A model generated the notes under the pieces. That model was not told where the DNA came from. It saw only the letters and a list, made by a program, of their open reading frames with translations, and ran no database searches. 6,586 bases of DNA from Clostridiales bacterium (GTDB lineage: Bacteria; Bacillota; Clostridia; Oscillospirales; Acutalibacteraceae): positions 1 to 6,586 of the forward strand of contig JAAZGX010000106.1 in assembly GCA_012511005.1 (NCBI GenBank). Direction: 5' to 3'. A program made the translations under genes and the position numbers. Positions 1 through 5,830 of this stretch are shown here, piece by piece (the first letter of the stretch is position 1; every line of letters begins with the position of its first letter).

Positions 1-88
1 AAATATCTGATTTAATAAATGTATATAGCTGCTCGTAAAGGCATTCTTTTGTACCATTGTGAAGGTCGTATGTCAGCAAAAAGGTCAT
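1..88 (-). CDS. MocR/PdxR-type transcriptional regulator, N-terminus only (partial)
   Basis: Reading the minus strand from position 88 to 1 gives an open frame without stops that leaves the window. It starts MTFLLTYDLHNG and continues TKECLYEQLYTFIKSDI. A short lead followed by LTYDL and then LYEQLY-x-FIKxDI is the typical start of Firmicute PLP-dependent aminotransferase-like (MocR) regulators, where it begins the GntR-type winged helix. These proteins sense pyridoxal phosphate or a related ligand through a C-terminal aminotransferase fold, which would lie outside this window. Start choice is uncertain. The ATG at 86-88 has an AGG directly against it with no spacing. The TTG at 77-79 would give the family-like start MLTYDL and puts AGGA about 8 nt upstream. 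The gene is divergent from the ECF transporter gene at 190, a common arrangement for a regulator and its target. The family call rests on about 27 residues, so it is moderate; gene presence is fairly likely. Confidence 0.6.
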   Translation of the reverse strand, partial: MTFLLTYDLHNGTKECLYEQLYTFIKSDI

Positions 89-189
89 CCTATCTGGTAA
101 TAACAAATAATATGTAAATGGCTATATCAATAATACCAATTCATATTATAATATATTAAAAAGAAAATAGCAATAGGATATGGTTAATT
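89..189. promoter_or_regulatory. Divergent control region between regulator and ECF operon
   Basis: This AT-rich spacer of about 100 bp separates the regulator fragment from the ECF gene. A perfect TATAAT lies at 147-152 on the plus strand, inside a 12-bp palindrome at 143-154. No good -35 is found 16-18 bp upstream (the sequence there is near ATATCA), which would fit a promoter needing an activator, as known for PdxR-type regulators. The motif AATAATA occurs at 106-112 and again at 129-135, 23 bp apart, and could be a direct-repeat operator, but in such AT-rich DNA chance is a strong alternative. The ribosome binding site for the ECF gene is probably AGGA at 175-178, 11 nt before its ATG, a slightly long spacing. 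No riboswitch structure was recognised. Confidence 0.4.
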
Positions 190-711
190 ATGCAAAAATT
201 ACGCAAATTAGTTTTTTCGGGATTGTTCGCAGCAATTATTTGTGCGGCAACGCTTGTGGTGCAAATACCGGCTCCGATGAACGGTTATCTCAATTTAGGC
301 GATTGCTTTGTGCTGCTTTCAGCTTTTGTCTTAGGACCGGTATATGGTTTTTGCGCAGCAAGTATAGGCTCTGCTTTTGCCGATGTTATTTCCGGTTACA
401 GTCTTTATGCGCCTGCCACATTTTTAATTAAAGGCTTAGTTGCCGTTATAGCCTTTTATATATTTGCCGTTTATGATAAGATAATGCCAAAATATAAAAT
501 TGTTGGGCGAATTATAAGCGCCGCTGTTGCTGAGCTGTTTATGGTATTCGGTTATTTTGTATGCGCTTTATTGTTATTCAGGGAGGGCTTATCGGCAGCG
601 GCAGCTACAATTCCCGGAAACCTTATTCAAGCTGTTGCGGCAATTGTTGCCGCTATACCAATTTACGAGATGTTAAAACGAATAAAATACAGTAAAATGT
701 TTTTTAATTAG
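190..711 (+). CDS. ECF transporter S component, probably for a vitamin (B6-type inferred)
   Basis: A 173-residue, strongly hydrophobic protein of the size usual for substrate-binding S components of energy-coupling factor importers. About six membrane segments can be drawn at residues ~7-26, 36-50, 51-67, 76-96, 107-130 and 138-160. The first contains an AxxxA pattern (A15 to A19) of the kind that docks S components onto EcfT. Residues 32-38 (GYLNLGD) and the following region with GPVYGF, GSAFAD, SGYSLYAPAT and IKG match the widespread S-component family typified by riboflavin- and pyridoxine-type members. No EcfA/A' or EcfT genes are in the window, so it presumably shares an energising module encoded elsewhere (group II organisation). 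The substrate is not shown by the sequence. A divergent MocR-type regulator suggests vitamin B6, as for proteins called PdxU/PdxU2. It is followed after 19 bp by the DUF436 gene, likely in one transcript. Starting at 190 is preferred; the ATG at 180 opens a different, non-homologous frame. Confidence 0.88.
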   Translation: MQKLRKLVFSGLFAAIICAATLVVQIPAPMNGYLNLGDCFVLLSAFVLGPVYGFCAASIGSAFADVISGYSLYAPATFLIKGLVAVIAFYIFAVYDKIMPKYKIVGRIISAAVAELFMVFGYFVCALLLFREGLSAAAATIPGNLIQAVAAIVAAIPIYEMLKRIKYSKMFFN

Positions 712-730
712 AAAAAGACAGGTGAAAGTT

Positions 731-1276
731 ATGATTGAAACGATTAAAATTGATGCAGCAAAAGCTATAACAGAGCTTTGTGAAAAAGCTAAAATAAAAA
801 AAGGGCAAATTATTGTTATAGGTTGTTCTTCAAGTGAAGTAGCGGGATATAATCTTGGGAGTTATTCAAGTCCGGAAATCGGGAAAGCTATTTTTGAAGG
901 CATTTTTGAGGTTTTGTCAAAGAAAGAGGTTTTTCTTGCCGCCCAGTGCTGTGAGCATTTAAATCGAGCTATAATTATTGAGCGAAAGGCGGCAAATGGT
1001 TTTGAGATTGTAAATGTGCTGCCAAAAATAAAGGCGGGCGGCTCATTTGCAACCGCCGCTTATAATGCTTTTTCTGACCCTGTCGCTGTTGAAGAAATAA
1101 AGGCAGATGCCGGACTTGATATTGGGGGAACTTTAATTGGTATGCATCTAAAAAAAGTTGCGGTACCATTAAGACTTGATGTAAAACACATCGGTAACGC
1201 TCCTGTGAATGCTGCGCGTACCCGTCCGAAATTTATCGGAGGACAGCGCACCTGCTATGACGAAAATATTATGTAA
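731..1276 (+). CDS. DUF436 / UPF0340 family protein (YwlG-like, TIGR01440)
   Basis: A 181-residue soluble protein recognised as the YwlG family. The conserved blocks are present in order: GCSSSEVAG at residues 31-39, QCCEHLNRA at 72-80, KAGGSFATAAY at 101-111, a glycine-rich AGLDIGGTLIGMHL at 127-140, and ARTRPKFIGG at 162-171. The length is that of the family, so the gene looks intact. Its biochemical role is not established. The clustered Cys-Cys-Glu-His and Arg-rich tail look like a ligand site, which is inference. The start is ATG at 731: the sequence AGGTGA at 720-725 is a good ribosome binding site 5 nt away, whereas the upstream GTG at 722 lies inside that site. It follows the ECF S gene closely and is probably cotranscribed. 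From memory, the B. subtilis homologue ywlG lies close to glyA, which encodes the PLP enzyme serine hydroxymethyltransferase, so a link to B6 or one-carbon metabolism is a reasonable but untested idea. Confidence 0.9.
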   Translation: MIETIKIDAAKAITELCEKAKIKKGQIIVIGCSSSEVAGYNLGSYSSPEIGKAIFEGIFEVLSKKEVFLAAQCCEHLNRAIIIERKAANGFEIVNVLPKIKAGGSFATAAYNAFSDPVAVEEIKADAGLDIGGTLIGMHLKKVAVPLRLDVKHIGNAPVNAARTRPKFIGGQRTCYDENIM

Positions 1277-1294
1277 CACACTGAGAAACCAGAA

Positions 1295-1332
1295 AAAATT
1301 GACCTTCTGTTTTTATACGGAAGGTCAATTTT
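1295..1332. terminator. Bidirectional rho-independent terminator
   Basis: A hairpin with arms 1295-1310 and 1317-1332 pairs over 16 positions: 13 outer pairs are perfect (AAAATTGACCTTC against GAAGGTCAATTTT), followed by one G-U and two Watson-Crick pairs around a 6-nt loop. The plus-strand transcript ends in TTTT and the minus-strand transcript in a run of six T (1293-1298 read in reverse), so it can stop transcripts from both sides. It sits 18 bp after the DUF436 stop and 10 bp beyond the metH-like stop, in the gap between two convergent genes. Confidence 0.9.
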
Positions 1333-1342
1333 ATCAAACGAA

Positions 1343-3025
1343 TTATTCTCCAAGATATTGTAAGAAATCTTTTTCATTATTTATAAGCCTGTATGCATCT
1401 ATAATTCGCATACAGTCTTTAGACAGCGGGTTAATAATCGGCATATTAAGCCCTGCGCCGAGGGCGGCATTAAGATATACAGAATTTAATACATCTCTTG
1501 ATTTTAGTCCAAATGTAAAATTACTTATTCCTAAAATTGTTTTTACGCCAAGGTTAGTTCTTACAAGCCTTATAGCCTTTAATGTTTCAATAATTTCTGC
1601 TTGGTCAGTCGCTATTGTTTTTGTAAGGCAATCAATTATAACATCTTCCTTTTTTATACCGTAATCAAGCGCCTTTACGAGTATGCGTTTTGCAATTAAA
1701 AAGCGTTCTTCGGCAGTTTTAGGAATGCCGTTGTCATCCAAAGTAAGCGCCGCTATTGCGGTGCCGTATTTGGCGGCTATCGGTAGGATAGCTTCAAGAG
1801 TTTCTGCTTTGCCGTTTACTGAATTAATTAACGGTTTACCGTTGTAAACTCTTACGGCTTCTGAAATAGCCGTCTCGTTAACACTGTCTATCAAAAGCGG
1901 CAAGGCTGTTACTGCCTGTATTTCCTTTACAAGCTGTCTTAATACAGCAGGCTCGTCAATATCGGCTATACCGGCATTTACATCAAGCAAGTCCGCGCCG
2001 CAGTCCTCTTGAGAAAGAGCCTCGTCAGCAGCATAAGAAAAGTCGCCGCTGATTAAAGACTCCTTTAGCTTTTCCTTGCCTGTTGGGTTTATTCTTTCAC
2101 CGATAACTACAATCTCATCATCTTTTAATATTATAGATTTTCTACCACTTGTAAAGGCTGTATAAGGCTTAATAATACGCTCTTTAAGATTAGAACGGTC
2201 AATCGTTTCGCGCATTAACTTAGTATATTCCGAAGTAGTTCCGCAGCACCCGCCTAAAACGGTAACCCCCATATTAATAAATGTTTTAATAAAATCATTA
2301 TACTCAGCGGCAGCAACAGGAAATGATGTAACACCGTCTATTACTGCGGGTATGCCGGCATTTGCTTGTACTATAACAGGAACTGTTGAATATTTTAGTA
2401 TATCCGACACAATATCAACCATATCCTTAGGACCTAAAGAGCAGTTAACGCCAACGGCAGAGGCGCCAAGTGAGCAAAGAGTGACAGTTGCCGTAATAAC
2501 ATCTGTACCTAAAAAGGTTCTGCCGCCTTCCATATAAGACATAGAGGCTATTACAGGCAAGCTGCAACAATCTTTCGCGGCAATTATAGCGGCTTTTGCT
2601 TCAAGCAAGTCAGACATTGTTTCTATTATTATACAATCAACGCCTGCCTTTACTCCGGCACTGATTTGCTCATAAAATATATCATAAGCACTTTCAAAGC
2701 TAAGCTCCCCGAACGGCTCTAAAATTGCGCCCGTAGGACCGATATCAAGCGCAATATATTTTGCGCCGGAAGACTTTGCGTTATTTACAGCCGCTGTGAC
2801 AATCTCAGGTACATTATATTCATTACCCATTTTATAAGCATTGGCGCCAAAGGTGTTTGTGGTTATAACATCGGCTCCCGCTAATACATAGCTTTTATGA
2901 ATTTCTGTAACAAGCTCAGCGTCAGTCAGATTTAGCAGCTCCGGCAGTTCACCCGCAGAGTGTGCGTAGTTTTGAAGCACAGTACCCATAGCACCGTCAA
3001 ATAAAACAAAGCCTTCAAAATTCAT
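1343..3025 (-). CDS. metH: Methionine synthase-like protein: homocysteine and methyltetrahydrofolate modules only, no cobalamin module
   Basis: A 560-residue cytoplasmic protein with two barrels. Residues ~1-280 are a homocysteine S-methyltransferase domain: FDGAMGT near 9-15, zinc ligands C195 in GVNCSLGP and C260-C261 in GGCCGTT. Residues ~300-545 are a pterin-binding (methyl-THF) domain: GERINPTG at 309-316, DVNAG at 348-352, LLIDS at 377-381, NSVNG at 401-405 and GISNFTFGL at 499-507. The expected role is methyl transfer from methyl-THF via a corrinoid to homocysteine, forming methionine. The protein stops just after the second barrel; the B12-binding and reactivation modules of full MetH (often ~800 residues in Clostridia, ~1,200 in E. 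coli) are absent, and a terminator follows at once, so the corrinoid must bind on a separate protein if it acts as MetH. Start: AAGGAG (3033-3038, minus strand) is 7 nt from the ATG at 3025 but only 1 nt from the ATG at 3031, so 3025 is preferred; the longer form has two extra residues. Confidence 0.88.
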   Translation of the reverse strand: MNFEGFVLFDGAMGTVLQNYAHSAGELPELLNLTDAELVTEIHKSYVLAGADVITTNTFGANAYKMGNEYNVPEIVTAAVNNAKSSGAKYIALDIGPTGAILEPFGELSFESAYDIFYEQISAGVKAGVDCIIIETMSDLLEAKAAIIAAKDCCSLPVIASMSYMEGGRTFLGTDVITATVTLCSLGASAVGVNCSLGPKDMVDIVSDILKYSTVPVIVQANAGIPAVIDGVTSFPVAAAEYNDFIKTFINMGVTVLGGCCGTTSEYTKLMRETIDRSNLKERIIKPYTAFTSGRKSIILKDDEIVVIGERINPTGKEKLKESLISGDFSYAADEALSQEDCGADLLDVNAGIADIDEPAVLRQLVKEIQAVTALPLLIDSVNETAISEAVRVYNGKPLINSVNGKAETLEAILPIAAKYGTAIAALTLDDNGIPKTAEERFLIAKRILVKALDYGIKKEDVIIDCLTKTIATDQAEIIETLKAIRLVRTNLGVKTILGISNFTFGLKSRDVLNSVYLNAALGAGLNMPIINPLSKDCMRIIDAYRLINNEKDFLQYLGE

Positions 3026-3037
3026 ATTCATTCTCCT

Positions 3038-3056
3038 TGTTATGAAGTAGATAACA
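3038..3056 (-). promoter_or_regulatory. Small leader hairpin touching the metH ribosome binding site
   Basis: In the minus-strand leader, TGTTAT (3056-3051) pairs perfectly with ATAACA (3043-3038) around a 7-nt loop, and the last A is also the first base of the AAGGAG ribosome binding site. An alternative 5-bp stem, TAGAT against ATCTA (3060-3048), overlaps it and cannot form at the same time. Both stems are short and AT-rich, so a regulatory role is only a possibility. Confidence 0.25.
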
Positions 3057-3093
3057 TCTATGCATAAGTTATTCGGAAATATTTGCTTTATAC

Positions 3094-3122
3094 ATTATAA
3101 CAATTATTTACATCTATTTCAA
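3094..3122 (-). promoter_or_regulatory. Sigma-A type promoter for the metH-like gene
   Basis: Read on the minus strand, TTGAAA (3122-3117) and a perfect TATAAT (3099-3094) are separated by exactly 17 bp. Transcription would begin near 3087, leaving a leader of about 60 nt. That leader is too short for a SAM-I or cobalamin riboswitch or a T-box, so control by these seems unlikely. Confidence 0.75.
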
Positions 3123-3147
3123 TATATATGAATACGCTTTTTATTTA

Positions 3148-3176
3148 TTGACAAAAAGAGCGTACTATGACATAAT
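3148..3176 (+). promoter_or_regulatory. Strong sigma-A type promoter for valS-folC
   Basis: A consensus TTGACA at 3148-3153 is followed by a 17-bp spacer and CATAAT at 3171-3176 (five of six consensus positions), with an extended -10 TG at 3168-3169. The start would be near 3183, giving a leader of only about 28 nt before the valS ATG at 3212. An imperfect inverted repeat (TACGCTTTTT at 3133-3142 and AAAAAGAGCGTA at 3153-3164) flanks the -35 and might be an operator. Confidence 0.8.
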
Positions 3177-3211
3177 ATATTGAATTGATTTGCATTTTTA
3201 TGGGGGACATT

Positions 3212-5830
3212 ATGAAAAAGGAACTTCCTAAACAATACAATCCTAAAGAGGTTGAAGAGCGTCTGTATTCCGGCTGGATAAAGGACGGTTTTTTTCATGC
3301 AAAGCGTTATAAAGATAAGCCGTCATATACCATAGTAATGCCGCCGCCAAACATAACGGGGCAGCTTCATATGGGGCATGCGCTTGATAACACACTTCAG
3401 GATATTTTAATACGATATAAACGAATGCAGGGCCACAGCACACTTTGGCTGCCCGGAACAGACCATGCCTCAATAGCTACCGAGGCTCGCATTGTTGAAG
3501 CTATGAAAAAAGAGGGGCTTACTAAAGAAAGTATTGGCAGGGAAGCTTTTCTAAAAAGAGCTTGGGAATGGAAAGATAAGTACGGCGGCAAAATAATAGA
3601 GCAGCTAAAGAAGTTAGGTTCTTCGTGCGATTGGGAGCGTGAAAGGTTTACGCTTGACGACGGTTGCAGTAAAGCCGTTATTGAAACATTCGTTAATTTA
3701 TATGAAAAAGGGCTTATTTACAGAGGCGAAAGGATAATAAACTGGTGCCCTCATTGTCTTACTTCAATATCAGATGCAGAGGTGGAATATGAGGAACAGG
3801 CAGGCTTCTTTTGGCATTTGCGTTATCCGTTTAAGGACGGTAACGGTTATTTAGAGCTTGCAACAACTCGTCCGGAAACGCTTTTAGGAGATACTGCTGT
3901 TGCTGTTAATCCGAATGACGAAAGGTATAAAGAACACATTGGAAAAATGCTCATACTTCCGCTCGTCCACCGTGAAATTCCCGTTATTGCTGATGATTAT
4001 GTAGAAATGGATTTCGGTACCGGTGTTGTAAAAATAACACCCGCTCATGACCCGAATGATTTCGAGGTAGGTCTAAGACACAATCTACCGGTTGAACATT
4101 GTCTTACGGATGATGCTAAAATTACCGATAATTATCCGAAATACGCAGGTCTTGACAGATATGAAGCAAGAAAAGCGATAGTAAAAGACCTACAAGCAGA
4201 AGGAGCGCTTATTAAGACGGAGGATTATACGCACAATGTGGGGACTTGTTACCGTTGTAGCGTATCCGTTGAGCCAAAGGTGTCAAAACAGTGGTTCGTT
4301 TCTATGAAACCGCTTGCAGGTCCTGCAATAGATGCCGTTAAAAACGGTGATACTAAATTTATACCGGAGCGATTTGATAAAATATATTTTCATTGGCTTG
4401 AAAATATTCGTGATTGGTGTATTTCAAGGCAGCTTTGGTGGGGGCATAGAATTCCCGCTTGGTATTGTGAGACTTGCAGAGAAATAAATGTTTCAAAATC
4501 AGAGCCTCATAAATGCAAAAAGTGCGGCAGCGAAAATTTAACGAGGGACCCCGATACGCTTGATACTTGGTTTTCCTCTGCATTGTGGCCTTTTTCCACT
4601 TTAGGCTGGCCTGACAATACAGAAGACTATAATTATTTTTACCCTACAAACACATTAGTTACGGGGTATGATATAATTCCGTTTTGGGTTATGAGGATGA
4701 TGTTTTCCGGAATAGAGTATACGGGACAAGTTCCGTTTGATACCGTTTTAATTCACGGGCTTGTAAGAGACGCTAAAGGCAGAAAAATGTCAAAGTCACT
4801 CGGCAACGGTATAGACCCGCTTGAGGTTATCAGTAAATATGGAGCAGATGCATTAAGATTTGCGCTTGCCACAGGTAATAGTCCGGGTAATGATATGCGT
4901 TTTTCGGATGAAAAAATAGAAGCGAGCCGTAATTTTACAAATAAGATTTGGAATGCAAGCCGCTTTATTTTAATGAATCTTGACGAAAACGAAAATACGC
5001 CGCATATACCCGCTAATCTTGCACTTGAGGATAAATGGATTTTAAGCAGATATGGGAAAGTTGTTAAAGAAGTTACCGGCTCAATTGAAAATTTTGAGCT
5101 TGGCATAGCTCTTCAAAAGCTGTATGACTTTATTTGGGACGAGTTTTGTGATTGGTATATTGAAATTACTAAAATACGGCTTTCAGATACGGGAGAAAAA
5201 AGGGAAACGGCAAAAGCCATACTCGTATATGTTATGTCAAATACCTTAAAATTGCTTCACCCTTTTATGCCGTTTATTACTGAAGAAATATGGACGACAT
5301 TGCCGCACGACGGTAAAAGTATTATGATTTCTCCGTGGCCCGTATATGATAAAAACCTGTTGTTCGACGATGAGGAAGACTCTATGGAGCGTATAATGAC
5401 GGCTATTAAGGCAATACGAAACCGCAGAGCAGAAATGAATGTGCCTCCGTCAAGAAAAGCAAGACTTTTTATTGAAACGAGGTTTGAGGAGGATTTTACT
5501 AAGGGCGCAGTGTTTATGACGCGTCTCTCCGGCGCCTCTGATGTTACAATAGGCGACGGGTTTGAGTTAGAGGGCGCTGTTTCTGTTATAACAGACAGTG
5601 CAAAAATCTACATTCCTATTGATGAGTTAATAGACATAGAGGCGGAGAAAACAAGGCTTAAAAAAGAGCTTAAAGCAACAGAAAAAGAAATAGTAATGCT
5701 TACAAATAAGCTTAACAACGAAGGCTTTCTTTCAAAAGCTCCCGCAAAGGTCGTAGAAGCGGGGAAAGAGGCGCTTAAAAAGAATATATTAAAAAAAGAG
5801 TTGCTTACTGAAAGCCTTATGAAGTTATGA
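3212..5830 (+). CDS. valS: Valyl-tRNA synthetase
   Basis: An 872-residue class I aminoacyl-tRNA synthetase of normal bacterial ValRS length; it charges tRNA-Val with valine in the cytoplasm. Visible in order: PPPNITGQLHMGH at 44-56 containing the HIGH-type motif, GTDHASIATE at 82-91, a putative zinc pair C179/C182 (WCPHC), the editing (CP1) domain with ATTRPETLLGDTAV at 217-230 and GTGVVKITPAHDPNDFEVG at 269-287, Cys pairs at 346/349, 419/422 and 435/438 suggesting further zinc binding, KMSKS at 525-529, an anticodon-binding helical domain from ~600 with WDEFCDWYIE at 642-651, and a charged C-terminal coiled coil from ~805 that is typical of ValRS. GGGGGA at 3202-3207 is the ribosome binding site, 4 nt before the ATG at 3212; earlier ATGs at 3200 and 3185 overlap or precede it and are less likely. 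The gene is intact. It overlaps folC by ATGA. Unlike many Firmicute valS genes it has no T-box leader. Confidence 0.97.
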   Translation: MKKELPKQYNPKEVEERLYSGWIKDGFFHAKRYKDKPSYTIVMPPPNITGQLHMGHALDNTLQDILIRYKRMQGHSTLWLPGTDHASIATEARIVEAMKKEGLTKESIGREAFLKRAWEWKDKYGGKIIEQLKKLGSSCDWERERFTLDDGCSKAVIETFVNLYEKGLIYRGERIINWCPHCLTSISDAEVEYEEQAGFFWHLRYPFKDGNGYLELATTRPETLLGDTAVAVNPNDERYKEHIGKMLILPLVHREIPVIADDYVEMDFGTGVVKITPAHDPNDFEVGLRHNLPVEHCLTDDAKITDNYPKYAGLDRYEARKAIVKDLQAEGALIKTEDYTHNVGTCYRCSVSVEPKVSKQWFVSMKPLAGPAIDAVKNGDTKFIPERFDKIYFHWLENIRDWCISRQLWWGHRIPAWYCETCREINVSKSEPHKCKKCGSENLTRDPDTLDTWFSSALWPFSTLGWPDNTEDYNYFYPTNTLVTGYDIIPFWVMRMMFSGIEYTGQVPFDTVLIHGLVRDAKGRKMSKSLGNGIDPLEVISKYGADALRFALATGNSPGNDMRFSDEKIEASRNFTNKIWNASRFILMNLDENENTPHIPANLALEDKWILSRYGKVVKEVTGSIENFELGIALQKLYDFIWDEFCDWYIEITKIRLSDTGEKRETAKAILVYVMSNTLKLLHPFMPFITEEIWTTLPHDGKSIMISPWPVYDKNLLFDDEEDSMERIMTAIKAIRNRRAEMNVPPSRKARLFIETRFEEDFTKGAVFMTRLSGASDVTIGDGFELEGAVSVITDSAKIYIPIDELIDIEAEKTRLKKELKATEKEIVMLTNKLNNEGFLSKAPAKVVEAGKEALKKNILKKELLTESLMKL

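Noticed and set aside
1..57. A second minus-strand frame from an ATG at 57 stays open to the left edge.
   Set aside because: It has no ribosome binding site and no recognisable family pattern, while the overlapping frame from 88 reads as a MocR-type N-terminus.
180..431. A plus-strand frame starting with an ATG 10 bp upstream of the ECF gene start.
   Set aside because: It overlaps the ECF gene out of frame, is rich in Cys, Arg and Phe and resembles no family; it is a shadow of the ECF reading frame.
722..730. GTG at 722 as an alternative, longer start of the DUF436 gene.
   Set aside because: This GTG lies inside the AGGTGA ribosome binding site of the ATG at 731, and the three extra residues are not needed by the family.
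1343..1400. A frameshift at the 3' end of metH hiding a lost cobalamin domain.
   Set aside because: No continuation is possible: the terminator and the convergent DUF436 gene begin at once, and the end of the second barrel is preserved in frame.
1209..1664. A 151-residue plus-strand frame crossing the end of the DUF436 gene and the tail of metH.
   Set aside because: It runs through the terminator hairpin and antisense to a clear coding region, with no family resemblance.
3026..3211. A T-box, SAM or cobalamin riboswitch in the metH-valS gap.
   Set aside because: The promoters in both directions leave leaders of about 60 and 28 nt, too short for these elements, and no core motifs are visible.
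4753..5106. A 117-residue minus-strand frame, and other shorter ones, inside valS.
   Set aside because: They are antisense to a continuous valS reading frame with all motifs and have no ribosome binding sites or known patterns.
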